Of a stretch of DNA of 19,126 nucleotides, positions 6,375 through 14,748 are shown piece by piece (within the stretch, counting starts at the first letter, position 1; every line of letters starts with the position of its first letter). Made by a program: the position numbers and the translations under genes. This DNA is from JADJNW01 sp046314415 (lineage in GTDB: Bacteria; Bacteroidota; Bacteroidia; Chitinophagales; Saprospiraceae): contig JBKBWT010000073.1 of assembly GCA_046314415.1 (NCBI GenBank), positions 1 to 19,126 of the forward strand. Reading direction: 5' to 3'. Below the pieces are notes generated by a model. That model ran no database searches and had not been told where the DNA came from. It worked only from the letters and a program-made list of their open reading frames with translations.

Positions 6375-8774
6375 ATGACTAGTTTGAAACAATCTACATT
6401 TTTATTGCTGGCGCTTTTGGCAAGTGCTTTCTCTTTCGCGCAAAATACCCAAACTGTACGCGGTACCATTGTGGACAAGCAATCGGAAATTCCGCTGATC
6501 GGCGTCGCCGTCGAACTCATCAGCGTGGAGCCCAATAAAGGCGAGACCACCGACGAGGAGGGGCGTTTTACCATGACCAATGTGCCCATCGGGCGACATA
6601 CCTTTCGCATTAGCTATCTCGGTTACAATTCGATTACCATTCCCAATGTGGTGGTTACTGCCGGAAAAGAAGTTACACTGGACCTGGGTCTGGAAGAATC
6701 TGTTACGCAGTTGAATGAAGTGGTGGTGACCGCGCAAACCGACAAGGACAAGACCGTGAACGACATGGCGAGCATCAGTGCACGCAGCTTTAATCCTGAG
6801 GAAGTGACTCGTTTTTCGGGCGGTCGCAATGACGTGGCGCGTTTGGCGGGCAATTTTGCCGGGGTTTCCGTAGCGGACGATTCCCGCAATGATATTGTTA
6901 TCCGAGGCAATTCACCTACGGGTGTGCTCTGGCGTTTAGAAGGCATTCCCATCCCGAACCCCAATCACTTTGCGACACTCGGCACGACGGGCGGTCCGGT
7001 TAGTGCCTTGAATCCCAACCTGTTAGCCACTTCCGATTTTCTAACTTCTGCCTTTCCTGCCGAATACGGCAATGCCGTGGGCGGCGTTTTTGATGTGAAT
7101 TTTAGGAATGGCAACCGGGATAATTATGAATTTACTGCGCAATTGGCGGCTTTCAGCGGCTTGGAAGCCATGGCAGAAGGACCCTTGAACAAGAATAAAA
7201 AAGGCTCATTTTTAGTAAGTTACCGTTATTCTTTTGTACAAATCGCTGATTATCTGGGCATTCCGATTGGCACGAATGCCACACCGAATTATCAGGATGT
7301 ATCCTTCAAACTGGATTTTGGCAACGGTAAAGCCGGTAAATTCTCCATTTTTGGCATCGGTGCGACCAGCGACATTGCCTTCAAAGGCGCTGAAACCGAA
7401 GAAACCGATTTATTCGCCGATCCAAATGAAGACGCGTATTCTGATTCTCAAATCGGGATTTTGGGTGTACGGCATAATATTATAATTGGTAATAATTCAT
7501 ACATTCGCACGGTAGCTTCTTTCTCCACAGCTCGCACCGGCTACACCCAGGATAACTTGTTGGACGACGGTGCCCGCAAACTGCGTGTCACCGATGTAAA
7601 GGACATCAGCGATACTTATCGGCTTTCTTCTTATTTTAATAAAAAAGTAAATGCGCGTTTGTCAGTGCGCACGGGCATTTTGGCGCAGCGTTTCAACCTG
7701 GATACCAGAGTAGATGACCGCGACAAACGCCCCGACCTGGATGAAGACGGCGAACCGGACTGGGTGCGGGTACGCGATTTCAACGGCGGCATGAATTTGC
7801 TCGAAGCTTACGCGCAATCGCAATACAAACTCAGCGAAAAATGGACCTTGAATACCGGTTTGCACGCACAATACCTTGATTTTAATGAGTCTTCCGCCAT
7901 TGAGCCACGCGTGTCGCTGAACTGGCAATTCCGTCCGAATCAAAGCCTGACCGTCGGTTATGGTTTGCACCATCAAATGCAGCCGATGCCGGTATTCTTC
8001 TTGCAAGAAGAGGTCAGCCCCGGCGTGTACGAGCGTACCAACGAAGATTTGGATTTCCTGCGGAGCAATCATTTTGTAATCGGTTACGACGTGCGTTTGG
8101 GCACGGACTGGCGCATGAAAGTTGAAACCTACTATCAGGCAATTGACAACGCTGCGGTGGAAAACACGCCAAGTAGTTTCTCCTTGTTGAATGCTGGCGC
8201 GGATTTTGTCTTTCCCGAACGTGGTTCACTCGTAAATGAAGGCACCGGCACCAACATGGGTGTGGAATTGACTGTCGAAAAATTCTTCAGCAAAGGCTAC
8301 TACGGCTTGCTCACGGCTTCGGTTTTTGATTCCCAATACAAAGGCAGCGACGGCATCGAACGTAATACCGCTTTTAACAATAATTATGTCGTTAACTTAT
8401 TGGCAGGCAAAGAGTTCCGCTTTGGCGAAGGCAAGCGCAACGCCTTTACTTTCGATACGCGCATCAGCACTGCCGGTGGACGCTATTACACGCCGATTGA
8501 CCTGGAAGCTTCAAAAGCAAAAGGCGACGAGGTACTCCAGGAAACACTGGCATTTAGTGAACGTTATACGCCTTATTTCCGCTTTGATGTAAAATTAGGT
8601 TATACCAAAAACAGCAAAACCCGCAAGTTTTCACAACAATTCTTCCTGGATTTTCAAAATATTACCAACCGGGAAAATATTTTTCAAAAAAGATATAATG
8701 ATTTGACCAATGAAGTAAATAACGTGTATCAATCGGGCTTTTTCCCGGATATTTTATATCGCGTACAGTTTTAA
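6375..8774 (+). CDS. TonB-dependent receptor with carboxypeptidase-regulatory-like N-terminal domain
   Basis: A 799-residue outer-membrane receptor that would import a substrate using TonB-ExbBD energy. The layout is: signal peptide 1-22 (ending AFSFAQ); a CarboxypepD_reg-like domain at about 27-112 (VRGTIVDKQSEIPLIGVAVEL); a linker with LNEVVVTAQ; a plug at about 130-245 (DIVIRGNSPTGVLWRLEGI, PAEYGNAVGGVFDV); then a 22-strand-type barrel ending ILYRVQF with a terminal phenylalanine. At this length it is shorter than typical SusC proteins and no susD follows, so it is not a classical polysaccharide-utilisation pair. The substrate is unknown. The next genes on the same strand are a sensor kinase and a DUF2141 protein. 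An inverted 8-mer array starts directly after the stop codon. Confidence 0.92.
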   Translation: MTSLKQSTFLLLALLASAFSFAQNTQTVRGTIVDKQSEIPLIGVAVELISVEPNKGETTDEEGRFTMTNVPIGRHTFRISYLGYNSITIPNVVVTAGKEVTLDLGLEESVTQLNEVVVTAQTDKDKTVNDMASISARSFNPEEVTRFSGGRNDVARLAGNFAGVSVADDSRNDIVIRGNSPTGVLWRLEGIPIPNPNHFATLGTTGGPVSALNPNLLATSDFLTSAFPAEYGNAVGGVFDVNFRNGNRDNYEFTAQLAAFSGLEAMAEGPLNKNKKGSFLVSYRYSFVQIADYLGIPIGTNATPNYQDVSFKLDFGNGKAGKFSIFGIGATSDIAFKGAETEETDLFADPNEDAYSDSQIGILGVRHNIIIGNNSYIRTVASFSTARTGYTQDNLLDDGARKLRVTDVKDISDTYRLSSYFNKKVNARLSVRTGILAQRFNLDTRVDDRDKRPDLDEDGEPDWVRVRDFNGGMNLLEAYAQSQYKLSEKWTLNTGLHAQYLDFNESSAIEPRVSLNWQFRPNQSLTVGYGLHHQMQPMPVFFLQEEVSPGVYERTNEDLDFLRSNHFVIGYDVRLGTDWRMKVETYYQAIDNAAVENTPSSFSLLNAGADFVFPERGSLVNEGTGTNMGVELTVEKFFSKGYYGLLTASVFDSQYKGSDGIERNTAFNNNYVVNLLAGKEFRFGEGKRNAFTFDTRISTAGGRYYTPIDLEASKAKGDEVLQETLAFSERYTPYFRFDVKLGYTKNSKTRKFSQQFFLDFQNITNRENIFQKRYNDLTNEVNNVYQSGFFPDILYRVQF

Positions 8775-8853
8775 TGTGCCAATATGCCAAACTGCCAATG
8801 TGCTAATGCCCTCCAGCAATATTAGCACACTGGCATATTAGCAAATTAGCAAA
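8775..8853. repeat. Inverted array of degenerate 8-mers (copy B)
   Basis: Four left units in perfect 8-base phase, TGTGCCAA (8775), TATGCCAA (8783), ACTGCCAA (8791) and TGTGCTAA (8799), are separated by 15 bases from four right units, TTAGCACA (8822), CTGGCATA (8830), TTAGCAAA (8838) and TTAGCAAA (8846). The right units are degenerate reverse complements of the left ones, so the transcript could fold into a long imperfect hairpin of about 32 bp. The array begins at the base after the receptor stop codon and ends 34 bases before the kinase start. It may separate expression of the two genes or stabilise an mRNA end; this is inference. Confidence 0.7.
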
Positions 8854-8887
8854 TTTACTTGTACCTTAACCTAAATTTTTAATTGCC

Positions 8888-9955
8888 ATGACCACCAAGG
8901 AAAAATTAATTGCAACCGTAGGCGTAGATGATCGTTGGGCGCTGCTGATGTTAATCCCGGTCTTGGCATTTGTATTACCGCTCCTGTTTTTCAAAGAAAC
9001 CCTATCCAATGGATTGATTGCCTATATACCTAAGTTTCTTGGATCACTGGTGCATACCCTGGGCTATTGGCTGACGATTCGGCAAATTATCATCGAACTG
9101 CGACGGCGTTTTCCCGAACAAAAAGACACCAAAAAACGCATTCTTTACTCGGCAGTACTCATTGTGATCGCTTATGTGGCATTAAATCCGATTTTGGATG
9201 TATTGCATACTGCCATGGGTGACAACGGCACGCCCGGAGTGACGGAGTTTGATTACGCGGTGGCTTCCTTTACGGTGATTTTAATTTGTGTAACCATTTA
9301 CGAAAGTATTTTTTTCTACGTGCGCTGGAAACAGACCATCGTCGAAGCCGAACGCCTGCGCCGCGAAAATGTAGAATCCCAACTGGAAGGCTTGAAAAAT
9401 CAGGTCAATCCCCATTTTTTGTTTAATAGCTTGAATACATTGATTTACCTGATTCCCGAAAATCCGCAGAAAGCCGTGCATTTTGTACAAATGTTGTCGA
9501 AGGTGTACCGTTACATTTTAGAAATAAGAGAGAAAAAATTAATTACCTTAGAAGAAGAACTGGATTTTTTAGCGGCATATAATTTTTTGTTAAAAGAACG
9601 CTTCGGCGACAATTTATACATTGACCTACGCATTTCAGAACTCGCTAAAAATCAGCAGATTGTGCCGCTTTCGCTGCAAATTTTATTTGAAAATGCCATT
9701 AAACACAATATTATATCTTCCGATAAACCATTAAAAATTGAAGTTTTTACAAATAACGGACATTTAGTTGTGCAAAATAATTTGCAAAAAAAGAAGCAAA
9801 CCATACCTTCTACGCAGGTCGGATTAGCAAATATTCGCAATCGTTATGCTTTCTTTTCCAACGATCCCGTTGAAATTTTCTCTGACGATGCCCATTTCCG
9901 GGTCAGCCTGCCTTTGTTAAAAACCAACTTACCGCTGCTGCAAGACAACGCGTGA
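8888..9955 (+). CDS. LytS/YehU-family sensor histidine kinase
   Basis: A 355-residue membrane sensor kinase. Four hydrophobic segments lie at about 17-35, 42-65, 85-103 and 124-145, followed by a short coiled stretch (residues 148-168). The His_kinase domain has its phospho-acceptor H176 in NPHFLFNSLNTL. The ATPase part shows the N-box LFENAIKHN (N269) and a G-box GLANIRNRY at about 312-320. This family normally phosphorylates a LytTR-type response regulator encoded beside it. None is found here: the next gene is a DUF2141 protein 45 bases downstream. Its place after a TonB receptor suggests a shared envelope or nutrient signal, but the 8-mer hairpin array lies between them. The signal is unknown. 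Confidence 0.9.
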   Translation: MTTKEKLIATVGVDDRWALLMLIPVLAFVLPLLFFKETLSNGLIAYIPKFLGSLVHTLGYWLTIRQIIIELRRRFPEQKDTKKRILYSAVLIVIAYVALNPILDVLHTAMGDNGTPGVTEFDYAVASFTVILICVTIYESIFFYVRWKQTIVEAERLRRENVESQLEGLKNQVNPHFLFNSLNTLIYLIPENPQKAVHFVQMLSKVYRYILEIREKKLITLEEELDFLAAYNFLLKERFGDNLYIDLRISELAKNQQIVPLSLQILFENAIKHNIISSDKPLKIEVFTNNGHLVVQNNLQKKKQTIPSTQVGLANIRNRYAFFSNDPVEIFSDDAHFRVSLPLLKTNLPLLQDNA

Positions 9956-10000
9956 ACACTTTTGAGCGTTTAGGGTTACATCTTACAAACCCTAATTACA

Positions 10001-10432
10001 ATGTGGATCAAGCTACTCGTTCTCTGGACGAACGTCCTTTTTATGCCTGCCAAACAAGGCGAATTGGTGCTGTACATTCAAAATATTGAAAATGCACAAG
10101 GCACACTCTACGTTGCTGTGTACAATGAATCCAATTTCCTACAGGAAGGAAAAGGATTAATTACAACAAAATTTAAAGTAGAAAAATCAGACAATCAGCA
10201 GGTTGAAATTCCCAATCTACCTTTTGGCACTTATGCCATCGCCATTTACCATGATGTGAACAACAATGGGAAACTGGACAAAAATGCGCTGGGCATTCCG
10301 GCGGAGCCGTACGCTTTCTCCAACAATCCAAAAGTCAAATGGCGCAGCCCTACGTTTGACGAAACGCAAATCGAACTAAATGCGCCTCAAAAGAGCCTGG
10401 AAGTGGAACTAAAGCGCTGGCGAAAGCATTAA
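10001..10432 (+). CDS. DUF2141 domain protein, secreted
   Basis: A small protein of 143 residues with a short hydrophobic N-terminus (about 1-15) that looks like a signal peptide. The rest is a single beta-rich DUF2141 domain with the characteristic segment AIYHDVNNNGKLDKN followed by GIPAEPYAFSNN. DUF2141 has no established biochemical role; proteins of this family often lie near TonB receptors and LytS/LytTR systems in Bacteroidota, which fits here. The D-x-N-x-N-G-K-x-D pattern resembles a calcium-binding loop. It probably shares a transcript with the histidine kinase 45 bases upstream. Confidence 0.85.
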   Translation: MWIKLLVLWTNVLFMPAKQGELVLYIQNIENAQGTLYVAVYNESNFLQEGKGLITTKFKVEKSDNQQVEIPNLPFGTYAIAIYHDVNNNGKLDKNALGIPAEPYAFSNNPKVKWRSPTFDETQIELNAPQKSLEVELKRWRKH

Positions 10433-10496
10433 AACATTGGCAATCGTCAATTTATGATTGATAATTTTCAGTTGCAAAATTTCGGCAAAAAAATGC

Positions 10497-10527
10497 TTGC
10501 GTAGCAATAAAATATATCCGATATTTG
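10497..10527 (+). promoter_or_regulatory. Predicted promoter of the tRNA gene
   Basis: TTG at 10497-10499 is followed after 20 bases by GATATTTG at 10520-10527, one mismatch from TAnnTTTG. Transcription would start about 6-7 bases later, roughly 12 bases before the mature tRNA. The position relative to a certain RNA gene makes this the most believable promoter in the window. Confidence 0.5.
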
Positions 10528-10545
10528 CACTCGCTTTCAAAAAAT

Positions 10546-10619
10546 GGCGCGGTAGCTCAGCTGGTCAGAGCGTGCGATTCATAATCGCAAGGTCGGGAGT
10601 TCAAGCCTCCCCCGCGCTA
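10546..10619 (+). tRNA. tRNA with CAU anticodon, probably elongator tRNA-Met
   Basis: A full cloverleaf can be drawn. The acceptor GGCGCGG pairs with CCGCGCU (a G1-U72 wobble closes it), the D-stem is GCTC/GAGC, the anticodon stem TGCGA/TCGCA encloses loop TTCATAA with anticodon CAT, and the T-stem GGGAG/CTCCC encloses TTCAAGC. The discriminator base is A and CCA is not encoded (CTA follows), so the CCA end must be added after transcription. It lacks the three G-C pairs in the anticodon stem expected of initiator tRNA. A CAU anticodon could also mark tRNA-Ile2, read as AUA after lysidine modification; I cannot exclude that from this copy alone. Confidence 0.93.
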
Positions 10620-11063
10620 CTACACTTCTCAACAACTCTCTGAATACAAAACTCCTAAATATCTTTATAATTTGTAAAGTTTCTTTCCATTGAGCTGCTT
10701 CTCCAGTAAGCCGAGTGTACAGCCAGTTTTTATAACTTCAGCAAAATCGCTACGCATACCGGGCATTTACTCTAAATGATGCTCTTATTCTGCTAAAAAT
10801 AAAAAATGTAACCGATTGCAAAGAAAATTCAGATAATTTTTCAATATTTGGCTTTACAAGCATGTGGCGATAAGCAAGGCGAAAAAGCAAAAATATAATC
10901 CGGTGAAAGCAGGTTGCATAAAAACATAATTATCATGTAACAATATCCCTATTTAACTAAATAACTAGATTTACTGATATAACGAGAAGTATAATTTATA
11001 TGATATGCTTTAATTTATATTCACAAAACATCGGACTACAACCTAAAACTAACGAAACTAACT
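10620..11063. other. 444-base AT-rich intergenic region upstream of the symporter
   Basis: No gene is visible between the tRNA and the symporter. The notable element is a LacI/GalR-type operator at 10807-10820. The last 150 bases are very AT-rich and presumably hold the symporter promoter, but I could not find a convincing TTG/TAnnTTTG pair. The long leader may carry further control sites; I see no recognisable riboswitch. Confidence 0.5.
10807..10820. promoter_or_regulatory. LacI/GalR-family operator-like palindrome
   Basis: TGTAACCGATTGCA matches the LacI-family operator consensus TGnAAnCGnTTnCA at all ten fixed positions, with the central CG typical of this family. It lies 243 bases before the symporter start. 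A regulator of this type, responding to a uronate or sugar intermediate, could tie the symporter to the catabolic cluster. The regulator gene is not in the window, and the distance from the gene is large. Confidence 0.4.
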
Positions 11064-12680
11064 ATGAAAGGATTTGAAACATTGGACTGGGTAGTCATTG
11101 GCGCTTATTTTGCTACCTTACTCGGTCTTGCCTTATGGGTCATGACGCGCAAACAAGAGGATACAGAAGATTACTTCCTCGCCGGGCGAAATATTGGCTG
11201 GTTTATGGTAGGTGCCTCTATTTTCGCTTCCAATATTGGTTCGGAGCACGTAGTTGGGCTGGCGGGTGCCGGTGCCGGTGGCAGGATTCCGATGCTGATT
11301 TATGAGTTACATGCCTGGATTGTGCTGATTTTAGGATGGGTATTTTTGCCTTTTTATATCCGAAGTGGCGTGTTTACAACGCCAGAATTCCTGGAGCGCC
11401 GCTTCAACGCTACGACGCGCTGGTTTTTGAGTATTTTTTCACTCATTGCTTATGTGCTTACCAAGGTATCGGTGACGGTTTATGCTGGTGGTATTGTGAT
11501 TTCTTCGCTTTTGCAAATCGATTTTTGGTCCGGGGCTTTGATTACGGTTGTGCTGACAGGATTATATACGGTGCTCGGCGGCATGCGGGCGGTGGTTTAT
11601 ACCGAAGCATTGCAAACCATTGTGTTGGTACTCGGCGCAGCCACCCTCACTGTAGTGGGTTTGAATCTTGTGGGCGGCTGGAGTGGACTGAAAGCATCCT
11701 TAGAACCAGGGTACCTGGATATGTGGCGACCCGCTTCTGATCCTGACTTTCCTTGGCCCAGTCTGGTTATTTCCAGCTCTATTGTGGGCATTTGGTACTG
11801 GTGTACCGATCAATACATTGTACAAAGAGGCTTGGCAGCAAGAAACATTACCCAGGGTAGAAGAGGCACGATTTTCGGCGGATTTTTAAAATTACTACCG
11901 GTCTTTTTATTCTTAATTCCGGGTGTAGTAGCGTTGGCTTTAAAAAATCGTGGCGAATTACAATGGGACACCCCCGATCAGGCATTCGCCACCTTATTGC
12001 TACAAAAAATGCCAGTAGGCTTGAAAGGCTTGGTGGCAGCGGGTTTGTTGGCGGCGCTGATGAGTTCGCTGGCATCGGTATTTAATTCCTGTTCCACGCT
12101 CTTTACCATTGATATTTACAAAAAATTACGCCCGGAAACGCCTGAAAAACAATTAATTAGAATTGGCAGAATCGCCACTACCATTGTTGTAATACTAGGC
12201 ATCGCCTGGATTCCGATCATGCAAAATATTTCCGGCGTATTATATGAATATTTACAATCGGTGCAATCTTACATTGCGCCACCCATCGCGGCAGTTTTCT
12301 TGCTGGGTATTTTTTCCAAACGCATCAATACCCAAGGGGCAATGGCTACGTTGATTGCCGGATTAACCGTCGCTGCCGTTCGCTTAATTTTGGAGTTGAA
12401 TAAAGGCGCTTTAGATCCCAACGGGGTACTCTATGCGATTGGCAATATGAATTTCCTGACCTTTGCCGCCTGGTTTTTCCTGTTCTCGGTCATTCTGTGT
12501 ATTGGGGTCAGCCTGGCAACGCCCGCACCGGCGGCTGCTCAAATCCAGGGTTTGACCTACGGTACTTTAACCGCCGAGCAAAAAGCCGAAAACCGCGCCA
12601 GTTATAATATCTGGGATATTGTAATGTCGCTGATCGTTTTGGCAATTGTAGCTTACATAATGATTAGCTTTAACGGATAA
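11064..12680 (+). CDS. SGLT-like sodium/solute symporter (SSS family)
   Basis: A 538-residue inner-membrane protein with about 14 hydrophobic segments, homologous to Vibrio vSGLT and human SGLT. It has the DYFLAGRN signature at 36-43, the SNIGSEH substrate/sodium-site segment at 56-62, E81 in the next helix, WYWCTDQYIVQRGLAA at 244-259, and SSLASVFNS at 334-342, whose two serines correspond to Na2-site residues in vSGLT. The TDQ form follows mammalian SGLT rather than the FNQ of vSGLT. It would couple sodium entry to uptake of a sugar or uronate. It faces the xylan/glucuronate operon with a terminator-like hairpin between, so it may import that operon's products; this is inferred from position only. 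The ATG at 11064 is the natural start just before the first helix. Confidence 0.92.
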   Translation: MKGFETLDWVVIGAYFATLLGLALWVMTRKQEDTEDYFLAGRNIGWFMVGASIFASNIGSEHVVGLAGAGAGGRIPMLIYELHAWIVLILGWVFLPFYIRSGVFTTPEFLERRFNATTRWFLSIFSLIAYVLTKVSVTVYAGGIVISSLLQIDFWSGALITVVLTGLYTVLGGMRAVVYTEALQTIVLVLGAATLTVVGLNLVGGWSGLKASLEPGYLDMWRPASDPDFPWPSLVISSSIVGIWYWCTDQYIVQRGLAARNITQGRRGTIFGGFLKLLPVFLFLIPGVVALALKNRGELQWDTPDQAFATLLLQKMPVGLKGLVAAGLLAALMSSLASVFNSCSTLFTIDIYKKLRPETPEKQLIRIGRIATTIVVILGIAWIPIMQNISGVLYEYLQSVQSYIAPPIAAVFLLGIFSKRINTQGAMATLIAGLTVAAVRLILELNKGALDPNGVLYAIGNMNFLTFAAWFFLFSVILCIGVSLATPAPAAAQIQGLTYGTLTAEQKAENRASYNIWDIVMSLIVLAIVAYIMISFNG

Positions 12681-12690
12681 GCCAATAAGA

Positions 12691-12726
12691 TTGAATCGGT
12701 AGTAATGGTTTATGCTACCGATTCAA
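12691..12726. terminator. Terminator-like hairpin between convergent genes
   Basis: A perfect 12-bp inverted repeat, TTGAATCGGTAG (12691-12702) and CTACCGATTCAA (12715-12726), encloses a 12-base loop and is followed on the plus strand by CTTAAATTTTTA. It lies 10 bases after the symporter stop codon and 85 bases beyond the end of the esterase gene on the other strand, so it can end transcription of the symporter and perhaps of both sides. Confidence 0.75.
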
Positions 12727-12811
12727 CTTAAATTTTTATCCTTGCATTTTCCTACTTCAAATTCAATATTATACTTGTCGTAGTCCAAACTAAACATCCT
12801 TATAATATTCC

Positions 12812-14743
12812 TTATTTGTTTAATATTGCCTGGAAAGGCGAAGCCGGCAGCCCGGTTTTATTATACAAATTTGCCCCTTCGGGATTGTCCGCCCAGGCGT
12901 ACCTGACTGCCACCGGATTTTCAATATTTTCCTGCCAGACGATCACTTTCTTACCTTTTATAATAGCTTTTGCCCATACGTATTTCCCGTCAGCTCCGGC
13001 AATTGCAAAATGTTTTAATTCATTTCCATCTTTTATCATCAATCCTTTACCAATATTACTAAATGTCAATACGATTTTATTCTCCTTTATCCGCATAGAT
13101 TGATATAATGGACCGGAAGCTATGATACTTTTCGCATCATATACTATTTTTTTTGCTTGTAATGCCAGCCGCTCGCCCACGTCCTTTTTATTTAGTGGAT
13201 GAATATCATTCCATTCGCCCAATTCAATGGTGACCGCCATTCCGGTGTTCGGCATCTTTAATAATTCGAGTTGTGCCTGCCGCAATTCCGCCCAACTACT
13301 TTCGCTCGGATTGGGTTTAACTTCCATAAAATTAGGCAGTTGCACATATAAAAAAGGCAGATCTTCTTGTGCCCATTGCTTACGCCAATCGGCAATCAAC
13401 GTTTGCATCAAATCAGCATATTCACCCGGATTTTTGGTATTGGATTCCCCCTGATACCATAATATCCCTTTAATTTTATAATTAGTTAAAGGCGCAATCA
13501 TAGCATTATATAAACCCAGCGGCTTCCAGCGCACCGCGGTTGATCCAGGAGCTGGTTTCATCTCAGCGCCAATTTTATACTTCCATTTACCTTTTAGATC
13601 AATAACTTGATTATCAAATATTAACTCATAAGGTTTATCTGGTATAAATCCACCTTTTCCGCCATTGTTTACCACTCTTATTACAATCGTATTTTTACCT
13701 TTTTTTAAAATATCCGGCTTTAAAATGTAACGGCGCGGCGGATATTGATACGTGATAGTACCAACAAATTGACCATTAATGAATATTGAATCCGCATCTA
13801 CGATTCTTCCCATTAATAATTTGACCGGTTTATTTACAAAATCTGCCGGAATATTTACTTCTTTTCTAAACCAAACAACGCCATTGACCTGCCCGGCACC
13901 CTGATCTGCCCAATAACCGGGAATATTCATTTCCGACCAATCGGCATCATTTAAATCCGGATTTTTCCAATTGTTTTTTAACCCTTCATCGTTTTGATGT
14001 AACATTTTATACCAGGCGGCACTCGCTTCCCGATCTTTCTGTTCAATTGTTGCAATTAATTCTTTATTTTTAAATCGCTGTGTATCTTCATAATATGCCG
14101 GAAATTGTTTCAACGCTTCCTCGCTGATCCAAGCCTCGGCGGGAGAGCCACCCAAAGCGGAATTAATCAACCCGATCGGAATATGATATTGCTCGTAAAT
14201 ATTTTTAGCAAAAAAATAAGCAACGGCGGAAAAAGACATAATATGCGCGCGAGTTGCCACTTGCCATTCTCCGGCTGGCACATCCGCTTCCGGTTCATTA
14301 AAATTGTATCGGTCCGGTATAATAAATTGCCGGATTTCATTATAATTAGCATTTATTATTTCATCCGGATATTTATCCTGCACGCGCTCCATGGGCGTTT
14401 CCATATTCGACTGACCACTGCAAAGCCAGACATCACCGAATAAAATATTTTTAATTTGAATATTATTACCGGCAGTAAATAACATATCATAAGGTCCGCC
14501 CGCTGGTTGCGGCGGCAATTGCAACAGCCATTTACCAGCATTATCCGCAGTTGTATTGAAATTTTGATTTTTAAATCGCAAGGTAATCGGCTCATTAGGG
14601 GCTGCCCAACCCCAGATTTTTAAAGGCTGATCGCGTTGTAATACCATGCCATCGCTGATGAGCCTGGGCAATCGAATCTCCGCAAAACCGCTAAATGAGC
14701 TATATAATATAAAAAATAGCACGCATATTATGTTCCGGCTCAT
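12812..14743 (-). CDS. Sialate O-acetylesterase-type SGNH esterase with inserted jelly-roll domain
   Basis: A secreted 643-residue carbohydrate acetylesterase. Residues 1-21 are a signal peptide. A short beta domain precedes the catalytic SGNH domain, whose nucleophile is S112 in CSGQSNM. The oxyanion region INSALGGSPAEAW lies at 194-205, WYQGESN at 429-435, and the catalytic D513/H515 in WNDIHPLNK. About 140 residues (roughly 255-395) split the esterase domain and resemble a GH2-like jelly-roll module (LLMGRIVDADSIFINGQFVG). In this xylan/glucuronate operon it more likely removes acetyl groups from xylan or its oligosaccharides than from sialic acid. The split architecture recalls carbohydrate esterase family CE20, an assignment I cannot confirm. 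Its ATG follows the GH43 stop after 5 bases, so the two are tightly coupled; it is the last gene of the operon. Confidence 0.88.
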   Translation of the reverse strand: MSRNIICVLFFILYSSFSGFAEIRLPRLISDGMVLQRDQPLKIWGWAAPNEPITLRFKNQNFNTTADNAGKWLLQLPPQPAGGPYDMLFTAGNNIQIKNILFGDVWLCSGQSNMETPMERVQDKYPDEIINANYNEIRQFIIPDRYNFNEPEADVPAGEWQVATRAHIMSFSAVAYFFAKNIYEQYHIPIGLINSALGGSPAEAWISEEALKQFPAYYEDTQRFKNKELIATIEQKDREASAAWYKMLHQNDEGLKNNWKNPDLNDADWSEMNIPGYWADQGAGQVNGVVWFRKEVNIPADFVNKPVKLLMGRIVDADSIFINGQFVGTITYQYPPRRYILKPDILKKGKNTIVIRVVNNGGKGGFIPDKPYELIFDNQVIDLKGKWKYKIGAEMKPAPGSTAVRWKPLGLYNAMIAPLTNYKIKGILWYQGESNTKNPGEYADLMQTLIADWRKQWAQEDLPFLYVQLPNFMEVKPNPSESSWAELRQAQLELLKMPNTGMAVTIELGEWNDIHPLNKKDVGERLALQAKKIVYDAKSIIASGPLYQSMRIKENKIVLTFSNIGKGLMIKDGNELKHFAIAGADGKYVWAKAIIKGKKVIVWQENIENPVAVRYAWADNPEGANLYNKTGLPASPFQAILNK

Positions 14744-14748
14744 TTTTA

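Noticed and set aside
10442..10466. Imperfect hairpin AATCGTCAAT-TTATG-ATTGATAATT after the DUF2141 gene as a terminator
   Set aside because: The stem has two mismatches, is AT-rich and lacks a clean T-run, so support is too weak.
11336..11740. Alternative-frame open reading frame inside the symporter
   Set aside because: The symporter frame has complete SSS-family motifs throughout; the other frame is an overlapping shadow rich in C, Y and R.
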